A DNA stretch of 64,000 nucleotides from Bacteroidota bacterium (GTDB taxonomy: Bacteria; Bacteroidota; Bacteroidia; Chitinophagales; Saprospiraceae). A program made the translations under genes and the position numbers. The notes beneath the pieces are model-generated. The model saw only the letters and a program-made list of their open reading frames with translations. It did no database searches and was not told the origin of the DNA. The stretch covers positions 1-64,000 of the forward strand of contig JAIUPL010000022.1 of assembly GCA_020160935.1 (NCBI GenBank), read 5' to 3'. Within the stretch, counting starts at the first letter, position 1; each line of letters opens with the position of its first letter. Of this stretch, positions 7,922-16,600 are shown piece after piece.

Positions 7922-9625
7922 ATGTCCAAACCATTCCTCCTGCTGGCCGCTTTCGTTTTTTTGCTGGCCTGCACCCGAACCAACACCACCAAACCCGAAA
8001 CCAAAGCCACGCTCATACTCCTGAACGGCGTCTTTTTTACTGCCGACAGCCTGCACCCTGCCGCCACAGCAGTAGCCATTGCCGGCGATCGGATACTGGC
8101 GGTGGGCACCGACGCAGAGGTGCGCGCCTTGGCCGATGCCAATACCCAAATCATTGATTTACAAGGCGCATTTGCCATGCCCGGCTTTATCGAAGGCCAC
8201 GGACACTTTGCTGCGCTCGGCTCCAGCCTGGTACACCTCAACCTGATGCAGACGGCTACCTGGCAGGAAATAGTGAATATGGTGGCCGAAAAAGCCAAGG
8301 CCACGCCGCCGGGCGACTGGATTGAAGGCCGCGGCTGGCACCAGGAAAAATGGCGCACATCGCCCGGCCCCACCATCAACGGCTACCCCTACAACGAACT
8401 GCTCAACGCAGCAGCCCCCAACCACCCCGTGGTGCTGTACCATGCCAGCGGCCACGGCCTCATAGCCAATGCGCGTGCCATGGAACTGGCAGGCGTGTCG
8501 CGCGAGACGCCCGACCCCGTAGGCGGCCGCATCGTGCGCGATGCACGCGGAAATCCCATCGGCGTATTTGAGGAAAATGCCATGTCGCTGATCGACAATG
8601 CATTGGCTGTCTGGGAAAACAAAAAAACCGAAGCAGAAAAACAGGCCTTTTTTGAAAAAACAATCGATCTGGCTTCGCAGGAGTGCCTCCGCAAAGGCAT
8701 TACCTCGTTTCAGGATGCGGGCAGCAGTTTCTGGCAATTGGCGCAATACCGCCGACTGGCCGAAGCAGGGCGGCTGCCACTTCGCCTGTGGGCCATGATG
8801 TCGCAACCAGTCGCTCAGGATTTTCCCAAAATGGCCGATTATCCGCAAATTGGACTGGGCAACCAGCACTTCACCTGCCGGGCCGTCAAATGCTACCTGG
8901 ATGGCGCACTGGGTTCCTACGGCGCCTGGCTGCTGGCGCCCTACAACGACAAACCCGGTTTTACAGGGCAAAATACCATGCCAATCGACACCGTGAGGGC
9001 CGTAGCGGCTGCTTGCAAACAGTACGGGCTTCAATGTTGCGTGCATGCCATCGGCGACCGGGGTAACCGCGAGGTGCTGAATATTTTTGAACAAACCGGC
9101 GGCCCCGACCTTCGCTGGCGCATCGAACATTCCCAGCATGTCGATCCGGCCGACCAACCGCGCTTCCGCCAACTGGGCGTCATCGCCTCCATGCAGGCTA
9201 TTCACTGCACCAGCGATGCGCCTTTCGTCGTAAAACGCCTCGGAACCGAGCGCGCCCGAACCGGCGCCTATGCCTGGCGCAGCCTGCTCGATCAGGGCGC
9301 GCATCTGGCAAATGGCACGGATACCCCCGTGGAAGACGTAGATCCGCTGCCTTGCCTGTACGCCGCCGTGACGCGCCGCCGGGCCGATACGGGCCTCGAA
9401 TTTTTTACCGAACAGAAAATGACACGCGAAGAAGCGCTGCGTTCGTACACCGTGTGGAATGCCTATGCTGCTTTTGAAGAAAATGAAAAAGGCACACTGC
9501 AGGCCGGCAAACTGGCCGATATCGTGGTGCTTTCCAACAATCTGCTCACTTGCCCGCCGGAAGAAATTTTGCAAACGCAGGTGTTGCGCACGATCGTAGG
9601 AGGCAAGGAGCAATACAAACGATAG
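7922..9625 (+). CDS. Exported lipoprotein amidohydrolase (YtcJ-like amidohydrolase family 3)
   Basis: About 567 residues. A lipoprotein signal (MSKPFLLLAAFVFLLAC) puts it in the envelope. An N-terminal beta-sandwich strand with the family motif MPGFIEGHGHF (metal-binding H-x-H) precedes a TIM barrel containing DGALGSYGAW, CVHAIGDRGNREVL, WRIEHSQHV and LANGTDTPVED, all typical of amidohydrolase family 3 (YtcJ, N-substituted formamide deformylase group). These enzymes hydrolyse C-N bonds with a binuclear metal site; the substrate is not predictable. The start at 7922 is set by the signal peptide. Upstream sequence as far as 7811 is open but rich in CCAAAACAC repeats and is probably leader. Confidence 0.9.
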   Translation: MSKPFLLLAAFVFLLACTRTNTTKPETKATLILLNGVFFTADSLHPAATAVAIAGDRILAVGTDAEVRALADANTQIIDLQGAFAMPGFIEGHGHFAALGSSLVHLNLMQTATWQEIVNMVAEKAKATPPGDWIEGRGWHQEKWRTSPGPTINGYPYNELLNAAAPNHPVVLYHASGHGLIANARAMELAGVSRETPDPVGGRIVRDARGNPIGVFEENAMSLIDNALAVWENKKTEAEKQAFFEKTIDLASQECLRKGITSFQDAGSSFWQLAQYRRLAEAGRLPLRLWAMMSQPVAQDFPKMADYPQIGLGNQHFTCRAVKCYLDGALGSYGAWLLAPYNDKPGFTGQNTMPIDTVRAVAAACKQYGLQCCVHAIGDRGNREVLNIFEQTGGPDLRWRIEHSQHVDPADQPRFRQLGVIASMQAIHCTSDAPFVVKRLGTERARTGAYAWRSLLDQGAHLANGTDTPVEDVDPLPCLYAAVTRRRADTGLEFFTEQKMTREEALRSYTVWNAYAAFEENEKGTLQAGKLADIVVLSNNLLTCPPEEILQTQVLRTIVGGKEQYKR

Positions 9626-9712
9626 AAGCGTTGTCGGCAACCCTCAAAACGGCCATTTTTTTGCGTTTTGATAATTTATACCAAAACGTAGTGGATGTTT
9701 CGTTCTAAAATA

Positions 9713-9720
9713 TACCTTTG
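9713..9720 (+). promoter_or_regulatory. Bacteroidota -7 box (TACCTTTG)
   Basis: TACCTTTG fits the TAnnTTTG consensus of the Bacteroidota primary sigma factor and lies 43 bases before the next gene. No good -33 TTTG is seen at the expected spacing. Confidence 0.5.
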
Positions 9721-9762
9721 CTTCAAATCTTTTACACATTCTTTCATAAAACAAACTGACAG

Positions 9763-10395
9763 GTGGAATTCGGGAATTTTAAACGGAGAGACAGCAACTA
9801 TCGTGATCGTGACCGCGACCGTGGCGGCGATTATCGCGACAGAGGAGGCGACCGGGGCGGTTTTCGCGACCGTAACGAGGGTTTCCGGGATCGTGGCGGC
9901 TTTCGCGGCGGCAATGATCGCGGTGGCTTCCGTGGTGGATTTCGCGACAGAAATGACGACTCGCGTGACCGCGAGCAGGAAGAAAGCGTATTTTCCAAAC
10001 GCGTAAGAGCCGGAAAACGCCGCACCTACTTCCTCGATGTCAAAAAAACCAAAGGTGACGACTTCTTTATCACCATCACTGAAAGCACACGTCGGGAAGA
10101 CGGCTATGGCTACAAACGCCATAAAATTTTCCTGTACAAAGAGGATTTCAACAGATTTGTAGCATCGCTCAATGAAGTGGTGAACCACGTGAAAACTGAA
10201 CTGATGCCCGACTTCGACTATGAAGAATTTGACCGCCGCCAGGCCGAATGGGAAGCCCAAAACAAGGATTTTGACGAAGAGCATTCCATGGAAGCCGAAC
10301 AGGATGAAATCGAAGATATGCACGATGACGAAGGCGATGTAGAAGACAAAAAAAGCAGCAAAAGAAAAGATGACGACGATGATGTAACGTGGTAA
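9763..10395 (+). CDS. PUR-alpha-like nucleic-acid-binding protein (DUF3276) with RGG-rich N-terminus
   Basis: 210 residues, GTG start. Residues 10-70 are a low-complexity Arg/Gly/Asp tract (DRGG, RGGFR repeats). Residues about 75-150 form the conserved DUF3276 PUR-like domain (SVFSKRVRAGKRRTYFLDV, FITITES, HKIFLYKEDFNRFVASL). The tail is strongly acidic, ending in an Asp run and VTW. PUR repeats bind single-stranded DNA and RNA, and RGG tracts are common RNA-binding modules, so an RNA- or ssDNA-binding role is likely. The combination of basic RGG head and acidic tail resembles phase-separating RNA-binding proteins; this is inference. A promoter lies upstream and a strong terminator downstream. 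Confidence 0.85.
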   Translation: MEFGNFKRRDSNYRDRDRDRGGDYRDRGGDRGGFRDRNEGFRDRGGFRGGNDRGGFRGGFRDRNDDSRDREQEESVFSKRVRAGKRRTYFLDVKKTKGDDFFITITESTRREDGYGYKRHKIFLYKEDFNRFVASLNEVVNHVKTELMPDFDYEEFDRRQAEWEAQNKDFDEEHSMEAEQDEIEDMHDDEGDVEDKKSSKRKDDDDDVTW

Positions 10396-10421
10396 GCCAC
10401 TTTGCATCTCGCCCATACCAG

Positions 10422-10463
10422 CATCCCGGATTTTCCTCTGTGAAAAGTCCGGGATGTTTTTTT
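10422..10463 (+). terminator. Rho-independent terminator
   Basis: A stem of CATCCCGGATTTTC against GAAAAGTCCGGGATG with a short loop, followed by seven T. It ends the DUF3276 gene. The stem sequence is shared with two other terminators in the window (42551 and 52376). Confidence 0.9.
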
Positions 10464-10574
10464 ATGCCCGTTTCTCCCCTGCATTTGAAACAATTACCCC
10501 GCTGATGGATACTGGTTACAGATTTACTTTGCCATCCATAAATTTGTACCTCCATCGTTCAAACAATACCCTCT

Positions 10575-13025
10575 ATGAAAAAAATCTTCCCGACCGGTTT
10601 ACCATTTTTACTTTTTATCGTCTCTACCTCCATGATAACCGCTCAGGCGCCCTCTATTACCGCCGCTACGCCTACTACCACAAATGTGGAACAATGGGGC
10701 AAATTTGAAGTCGAACTCGATGTAAATGCCACCTGGACCAATCCATACGACTACGATGAAATCCGTGTCGCAGCCACGTTTGTCGGCCCCGACGGACAAG
10801 CGAAAAACGTGGACGGCTTTTTTATGCAGGATTATTCCATCGTCAATGAACAAGGCGGGCTCATTCCTTCGGGCAACGGCCGCTTCCGGGTGCGCTTTTC
10901 GCCCGATCAGCAGGGCATCTGGACATACAGCCTTTCCATTACCAACGCAGCAGGTACGGGCACTTTTGCTGCTCAAACCTTTGAAGCCACGGCCCCTGAA
11001 GGCGAACACAATGGAGGCTTTGTTCGTGCCGATCAGACCAATTATCTGCATTTCGACGACGGCAGGCAATACATTCCTGTGGGAGAAAACATCGCTTGGC
11101 AGTCCACCAACGCGTATGTCGACTACAAGAACTGGCTGACCAAAGTGTCTGACAATAACGGCAATTACTTCCGCCTCTGGCAGTGCGCCTGGGGGCTGGG
11201 GCTGGAGTGGAAAAACGGCGCGTCGGGCTATCAGGGCCTGCGCAAATACCAGCAAAGCAACGCCTACTACACCGATTGGCTGCTCGATTTCTGCGCTGAA
11301 CGCGGCATATACATCATGTACTGCCTGCAATACCACGGGCAGGTGTCCACCAATGTAAATCCCAACTGGAACGAAAACCCCTACAATGCGGCCAATGGTG
11401 GCCCTTGCGCCAATACCTGGGATTTTTTCACCAACACCGCCGCTAAAAACCACACAAAAAACCGCTACCGGTATGTGCTGGCCCGCTGGGGGTATTCGCG
11501 CAATATCCTGGCATGGGAACTGTTCAATGAGGTGGGCTGGACCGATCAGTTTGAGCAACACAAAGACGATATTGCCGACTGGCATTCGGAAATGGCAGCC
11601 TACCTGAAAGCCGGCGACGCCAATACGCACCTCGTCACCACCAGTTACATCAACGAATACAACGACCCGAATGCCTGGAACCTGCCCGATATCGACTTCA
11701 CACAAACGCATTTTTACGTAGAAACACCTTTTCTGGAACGCACCCTGGTAGGCGGCATCCGCAGTTACCTCAACGATTACGGCAAACCTACCATCAACGG
11801 CGAATTCGGCCTTTCCGGCAGTGGCTCAGGGCTTGGAGCGCTCGACCCCAACGGCATCCATATCCACAACAGTATGTGGGGTTCGCTCTTCGGCGGCGGC
11901 ATGGGTACCGGCATGAGTTGGTGGTGGGACAACTATATCGACCCGAAAAACCTGTACTACCATTTTCTGGCCATTGGCGAGGTAAGCCGACAGGTGCCGT
12001 TTCATGCAACGAACATGGCGCCCGCCGCAGCCACCGTCACAGGTGTGCCGGCCGATTTGTTGCTGACGCCCTCGCAAGGGTGGGGCGCATTGTCGGACAC
12101 GTCTCTCACCATCAACAGCGATGGTTCGGTCACGTCTGCAGGTGTGGGCCTGGGACAGTTTTTGTACGGTTCGCAGTGGAACACACAGTTTCGCCGCCCG
12201 CCGGTTTTTTATGTTCATTATCCTTCCAGCGGACAATTCAAGGTGCGCACGGGCGGCGACACCGGCCAGTCGCCCAAAATCGTCATCTGGGTCGATGGCA
12301 CAAAAGTGCTGGAACAAAACGCCGCAGTCAACCAGACCTATACCGTAAATATCAGCGCCGGCTCGCACACCATCAAGGTCGACAACAGCGGAACCGACTG
12401 GATTACCATTTCCTCTTACACCTTCAGTGGCCTGGGCTCCGGCATAGATGCCTATGTGTTGAAATCGGAAAATCAGACCCGCGCAGCAGGTTGGGTATTC
12501 AACAACCGCTACAACCATCAGTCTGTACAAGCTGGCGGCATCCCTCCGCTTGCCTCCGGCGGTGTTCTGGCAGTGCCAGATATGGCCAATGGTTCCTATG
12601 CCATCAAATATTTCGACTGCATTACCGGAGCGCAGGTGGGAAGCGCGCCGCTCGATGTTGTAAATGGCCTTTTAAGTGTTAATCTGCCGGATGTGCAGTG
12701 GGATCTGGCATTCATAGTAGAAGACCAGCAGGTGGATGTGGTGGAAGCGCCCACTGCTTTGCGTTTTCAGGTATCGCCCAACCCGGCCACACCTGGCTCC
12801 ACCGTACTGCTGGATGTGTGGAGTGCCGAGAAAATGCCCATGACCGTTTCCTTGCTCGACGTGGCTGGCCGGGAACTGAATGCACTGTATGCCGGCGACA
12901 GCACGGGCACCGCACAACAAATACCGATCGTGCTGCCGGCCGACCTGCCGGGCGGATTATACTGGCTGAAAATGGCTGGAGAAAAAGGGGCCGCTGGAGC
13001 GAAAGCGATTGTGGTGAGCAGGTAA
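10575..13025 (+). CDS. Secreted glycoside hydrolase: DUF5060, GH5-like barrel, T9SS sorting domain
   Basis: 816 residues: signal peptide 1-24; DUF5060 beta-sandwich at about 35-125 (typical N-terminal partner of glycoside hydrolases); a (beta/alpha)8 catalytic domain at about 135-480 with candidate acid/base Glu in WELFNEVGW and nucleophile Glu in INGEFGLSG; a beta-rich module at 540-620 (KVRTGGDTGQSPKI, GSHTIKVDNSG) that resembles a carbohydrate-binding domain; and a type A T9SS C-terminal domain at about 745-816. It is probably an endo-acting enzyme on plant or algal polysaccharide, exported to the cell surface. The exact GH family cannot be fixed by eye. A possible -7 box, TAAATTTG, lies at 10539-10546. 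Confidence 0.85.
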   Translation: MKKIFPTGLPFLLFIVSTSMITAQAPSITAATPTTTNVEQWGKFEVELDVNATWTNPYDYDEIRVAATFVGPDGQAKNVDGFFMQDYSIVNEQGGLIPSGNGRFRVRFSPDQQGIWTYSLSITNAAGTGTFAAQTFEATAPEGEHNGGFVRADQTNYLHFDDGRQYIPVGENIAWQSTNAYVDYKNWLTKVSDNNGNYFRLWQCAWGLGLEWKNGASGYQGLRKYQQSNAYYTDWLLDFCAERGIYIMYCLQYHGQVSTNVNPNWNENPYNAANGGPCANTWDFFTNTAAKNHTKNRYRYVLARWGYSRNILAWELFNEVGWTDQFEQHKDDIADWHSEMAAYLKAGDANTHLVTTSYINEYNDPNAWNLPDIDFTQTHFYVETPFLERTLVGGIRSYLNDYGKPTINGEFGLSGSGSGLGALDPNGIHIHNSMWGSLFGGGMGTGMSWWWDNYIDPKNLYYHFLAIGEVSRQVPFHATNMAPAAATVTGVPADLLLTPSQGWGALSDTSLTINSDGSVTSAGVGLGQFLYGSQWNTQFRRPPVFYVHYPSSGQFKVRTGGDTGQSPKIVIWVDGTKVLEQNAAVNQTYTVNISAGSHTIKVDNSGTDWITISSYTFSGLGSGIDAYVLKSENQTRAAGWVFNNRYNHQSVQAGGIPPLASGGVLAVPDMANGSYAIKYFDCITGAQVGSAPLDVVNGLLSVNLPDVQWDLAFIVEDQQVDVVEAPTALRFQVSPNPATPGSTVLLDVWSAEKMPMTVSLLDVAGRELNALYAGDSTGTAQQIPIVLPADLPGGLYWLKMAGEKGAAGAKAIVVSR

Positions 13026-13059
13026 GATTTTCCCTCCTCCCAACCATACTTTGATATTC

Positions 13060-13104
13060 GGTGTTCGAAATTCGATTTTTTTAATTTCGAATTCCAAACA
13101 CACG
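13060..13104. repeat. Inverted repeat downstream of the glycoside hydrolase gene
   Basis: GTGTTCGAAATTCGA is mirrored by TTTCGAATTCCAAACAC around a run of seven T. It could act as a terminator. Bases 13105-13225 otherwise show nothing recognisable. Confidence 0.55.
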
Positions 13105-13225
13105 CCCCCTTCTCTGGGAAAAACGGGAAAAAGTGTAGTTGTCTCCATACCCCACAAGATGAACATTTGCAGTATCCATTGCGATTCGACCGGCAATGAC
13201 ATACTTCATTCAAACAATTCATCTT

Positions 13226-14269
13226 ATGGCCAACAAAATCATGCTTCCTTTTTTAAAGAGATTGTCGTTAGCGACCCTTTTTCTGTTTGTGTTTCTCTCG
13301 GGATGCCAGAAAGAAAAAATCAACCCTGCTGCCACCAGTCTCGAAGAACGACTTCAGGCATATGCACAACCCAATGGTGCCAAACTGGTGATGCACCAGC
13401 CGGAAGAAGCCGCCGTTCCTGGCGCCCTGGACGAGCGCGACAACAACTGGGGGATGCAAAAACTGCCGAAATACCCCTATTACGATGGTAATTGTCGCCT
13501 CATCATGCGCCTGTTCAAATTTGATCCCAACGTCATTCACGGCGGCGGCGGCGCACCCTGTAGCGGTGATGTCATCATCAGAGGGTATTCGCAGCCCAAT
13601 GGCCAGGGAACGCTTCTTTTTACGCAGTCGAAACCTGTGATCAATGGCTGGATTGTGTTTACCATACCTCAAAGTGCATATATCCAGTTCCAGATCGTGC
13701 AGGTGATGCATCAGGAGCCACCTTCAGGATTGGAAGGCCCTTGTACCTTTAAAGTTGTATTTGGTGAATTTGGCTGGAACCGCCCGGTTCTGGAATGGTG
13801 GAATGTGCCATACGACTATTGGCTGCCAGTTGTTATGGGCCGTTTCGCACCAAAAGACCCCACTACATATTCTGAATTTTACGAGGAATACCTCTGCGCA
13901 CCCTGGTGTACCTGGACGGCACCTATGTCTTTCACTACTACAGATCCATGGCCGACGCCCTGGACAACCACCCGCCTGACCTTTTTCCATGGCCCTGCTC
14001 TGCCATACATATATCAGTGGGACCCTCGCGTGATCAAAGACCACTTTGTATACGAAAAAATAGACCAGAGTGTGTATGTGTATCCGATAGAGCCACTCGG
14101 AGCCAGCCTGTATAGTTCCAAAGCCACTAATCTGGGCAACGACCTGGATATTATTTCCTACTGGGTGTATGGTGAAGACGGAACGGGGCCCGGCCCCTTC
14201 AGTTGGGGTGTTGCCGGAGATTTCCAGGTGCGGCCGGGATGCAATGCTCGGCTCACTAATCATGAATAA
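13226..14269 (+). CDS. Hypothetical lipoprotein
   Basis: About 347 residues. The N-terminus is a lipoprotein signal (LATLFLFVFLSGCQKEK, lipobox LSGC), so the mature protein is membrane-anchored. The rest is rich in Trp, Tyr and Pro, with beta-type segments and no motif I recognise. Starts at 13196, 13226 and 13241 are all in frame; 13226 or 13241 gives a normal signal peptide length. It stands alone, flanked by inverted repeats on both sides. Confidence 0.65.
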   Translation: MANKIMLPFLKRLSLATLFLFVFLSGCQKEKINPAATSLEERLQAYAQPNGAKLVMHQPEEAAVPGALDERDNNWGMQKLPKYPYYDGNCRLIMRLFKFDPNVIHGGGGAPCSGDVIIRGYSQPNGQGTLLFTQSKPVINGWIVFTIPQSAYIQFQIVQVMHQEPPSGLEGPCTFKVVFGEFGWNRPVLEWWNVPYDYWLPVVMGRFAPKDPTTYSEFYEEYLCAPWCTWTAPMSFTTTDPWPTPWTTTRLTFFHGPALPYIYQWDPRVIKDHFVYEKIDQSVYVYPIEPLGASLYSSKATNLGNDLDIISYWVYGEDGTGPGPFSWGVAGDFQVRPGCNARLTNHE

Positions 14270-14298
14270 TCGCCCGCAAAGTTGAATCCTTTCTGGTT

Positions 14299-14369
14299 AC
14301 CCACGTAAAAGCCCTTAAGGGGTGGCGTTGTTTTTACAAAAACAACCACCCCGACGGCTTTTCGTGGGT
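14299..14369. repeat. 71-bp perfect-ended hairpin
   Basis: ACCCACG(T)AAAAGCC is mirrored by GGCTTTTCGTGGGT, and inside it GGGGTGG...TTGTTTTT is mirrored by AAAAACAACCACCCC. It is a near full-length hairpin between the lipoprotein and the SGNH hydrolase. It could serve as a terminator or be a small REP-like element. Confidence 0.75.
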
Positions 14370-14478
14370 AATTGCTTTTTTATGGAACAGGATACAACCA
14401 ACCAAAGGATTCAGAAAAAAGGATTTTGTATGTTAGTGCCTCCGATTATTAAAAAAGCGCCAGCACCTCCTTTTTTGC

Positions 14479-15144
14479 ATGAAATACCTGCTTATCTCCA
14501 TTGTTTTTTTCCTTTTTCTGTTCCCGGCACACGCCCAGCAACGTTTCGAACCCGAAATCCGGAAGTTTGAAATCCTCGACTCCATCAGCCGTCCCGATAC
14601 AGGTCAGATTTTATTGTATGGCAGTTCTACCATGCGTTTGTGGAAAACATTCAGCCAGGACCTCGATGGCTACAAAGTCGTCAACCGCGGTTTCGGCGGC
14701 TCCGAAATGTCGGATGCTATTTACTTTTTCGATCGGGTGGTTTTGCCCCTCAAACCCTCGCTGATCTTGCTGTACGAAGGCGACAACGACCTCAATAACA
14801 GCAAAAAAACGCCCGAACAGGTGATTCGCGATTTTCATGCCTTCATGTCGCTGGTATCAGAAAAACTACCCCAAACCCGGGTGGCCGTGTACGCGCTTCG
14901 CCCGAGCCTGGCCCGGGAAAAACTGATGCCAGAGCAGCGCATCGTCAATGCAGGGTATAAAAAATATTGCGATGAGCACCCTCAAAAGGCATTCTATATC
15001 GATTTGTATAATACATTGCTCACTGAAAACGGCGTACCCAACGGAGCATACCTTGCAACTGATCTGTTGCACCTGAACGAAAAAGGTTATGCCGTCTGGG
15101 CCAAAGCCACCCGCGATTTTCTACAATCCTTGAGCAAACTTTGA
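14479..15144 (+). CDS. Secreted SGNH/GDSL-type hydrolase
   Basis: 221 residues with signal peptide (MKYLLISIVFFLFLFPAHAQ). SGNH blocks are visible: block I as YGSSTMRLW (nucleophile Ser), block II as NRGFGGSEMSD, block III as YEGDNDLNN, and block V as DLLHLNEKGY with the catalytic Asp-x-x-His. It is therefore an esterase or lipase-like enzyme, often a deacetylase of carbohydrates. The stop is followed after one base by the start of the next gene, so the two are surely co-transcribed and probably act on the same glycan. Confidence 0.88.
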   Translation: MKYLLISIVFFLFLFPAHAQQRFEPEIRKFEILDSISRPDTGQILLYGSSTMRLWKTFSQDLDGYKVVNRGFGGSEMSDAIYFFDRVVLPLKPSLILLYEGDNDLNNSKKTPEQVIRDFHAFMSLVSEKLPQTRVAVYALRPSLAREKLMPEQRIVNAGYKKYCDEHPQKAFYIDLYNTLLTENGVPNGAYLATDLLHLNEKGYAVWAKATRDFLQSLSKL

Positions 15145-15145
15145 T

Positions 15146-16597
15146 ATGAAACAATTGATTGTCTGTTGCCTCCTTTGCTTGTCAGGATGGTCTGCCCGCA
15201 CACAGACACTGCGCTTGTTGCCTCAAAATCTTCATTATTTTCAATACTTGGGCAAACCCATGGTCATCGTCGGCTCGGGTGAGCACTATGGCGCAGTGAT
15301 GAACCTCGACTTCAACTACGACCAATACCTCGAAACCTTGCAAAAAGACGGGCTCAATGTTACCCGTTTGTTCATGGGCGCCTATTACGAACGTCCCGGC
15401 GCTTTTGGTATCCAGTTCAATACGTTGGCGCCCGCAGAAGACAAACTGCTGCTTCCCTGGCAGAAAAAAGACGGAAAATACGACCTCGATGCATGGAATG
15501 CAGCGTATTTCAGCCGCCTGCACGATTTTATGCAAAAAGCCGCGCAGCATGGAGTTATCGTGGAAATCACACTTTTTTCAGCGTACTACGGCGCCGGTTG
15601 GGCCTACCATCCGTTCAATGGCGCCAACAACATCAACGGCACCCCTGCCGATTTGCCCGCACATCAGGTGAATACACTGGAGAACGGTTCGATTCTGAAA
15701 TTTCAGGAAGCCTACACCAAAAAACTGGTGCGCGAACTCAACGGATTCGACAATTTTTACTTCGAAATACAAAACGAACCCTGGGCTGAAGGCAAAGACA
15801 CAGTGCTGGTATGGAACGACTACTTGGGCCCCGACGACCTCAAACAGGCCTGGCTGCAATGGAAAAATACACTGGAGGTGGCTTCCGAAAAATCGCGCGC
15901 CTGGCACAAAACGGTTTCCTCATGGATTGGCGAAACGGAGAAAAACCTGCCCAAAAAACACCTGATTTCCCACAATATCGCCAATTTTCAGTTGCCAGTG
16001 ACGGTTTCCGATCCTTCTGTTTCTATCTATACTTTTCACTACGCCTCGCCGCAGGCCGTTCACCTCAATTACGGGCTCGACAAAGTGATTGGGTTTAATG
16101 AAACAGGTTTTGCCGGTAAAAACGACGATACCTATCGCCGCCAGGCCTGGCGTTTTATGATGAGCGGCGGTGGGCTGTTCGGTCACCTCGATTATTCCTT
16201 TACCACCGGATTTGAAAATGGTACCAATACCGAAAACAACGCGCCCGGTGGCGGCAGCCCCGCGTTTCGTACAAACCTAAAGGTGCTGAAAAACTACCTG
16301 GAAAGCCTGCAACTGGCCACCTTGCATCCCGATGAATCCTGGATAAAACACACGGAAGGCGCTTTTTCCTATCCCATGCGCGATGCCTTGCAATACGTCG
16401 TTTATCTGGAACCCCTGTTGTCGTCGCCGGCAACGCTGCACCTGAAACTGCCCAAAGGAAATTACACCGCCACCTGGACGGACGTGCAAACCGGCAACAC
16501 CCTTTCCACAGAAAAAATTGCTGTCACGGGAAATACGTATTTGTTGAAAAGCCCGCCGAAGGCAAATGACAAGGTGCTTAAAATAAAAAGGAGATAA
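15146..16597 (+). CDS. Secreted glycoside-hydrolase-like TIM-barrel protein
   Basis: 483 residues with signal peptide. The barrel resembles GH5/GH-A clan proteins: candidate acid/base Glu in FYFEIQNEPWAEG and candidate nucleophile Glu in IGFNETGFAG, spaced about 120 residues apart. A small beta domain at the C-terminus (YTATWTDVQTGNTL) is typical of collagen-binding or putative glucosidase tails. It has no T9SS domain, unlike the enzyme at 10575. It is translationally coupled to the SGNH hydrolase upstream. The substrate is unknown. Confidence 0.8.
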   Translation: MKQLIVCCLLCLSGWSARTQTLRLLPQNLHYFQYLGKPMVIVGSGEHYGAVMNLDFNYDQYLETLQKDGLNVTRLFMGAYYERPGAFGIQFNTLAPAEDKLLLPWQKKDGKYDLDAWNAAYFSRLHDFMQKAAQHGVIVEITLFSAYYGAGWAYHPFNGANNINGTPADLPAHQVNTLENGSILKFQEAYTKKLVRELNGFDNFYFEIQNEPWAEGKDTVLVWNDYLGPDDLKQAWLQWKNTLEVASEKSRAWHKTVSSWIGETEKNLPKKHLISHNIANFQLPVTVSDPSVSIYTFHYASPQAVHLNYGLDKVIGFNETGFAGKNDDTYRRQAWRFMMSGGGLFGHLDYSFTTGFENGTNTENNAPGGGSPAFRTNLKVLKNYLESLQLATLHPDESWIKHTEGAFSYPMRDALQYVVYLEPLLSSPATLHLKLPKGNYTATWTDVQTGNTLSTEKIAVTGNTYLLKSPPKANDKVLKIKRR

Positions 16598-16600
16598 GCA

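Noticed and set aside
8159-9640. Long minus-strand open frame opposite the amidohydrolase
   Set aside because: Antisense to an enzyme with all catalytic motifs; the translated product has no coherent features.
13026-13225. Small RNA or riboswitch before the lipoprotein gene
   Set aside because: Only one inverted repeat around a T-run is visible; no conserved riboswitch motif could be recognised.
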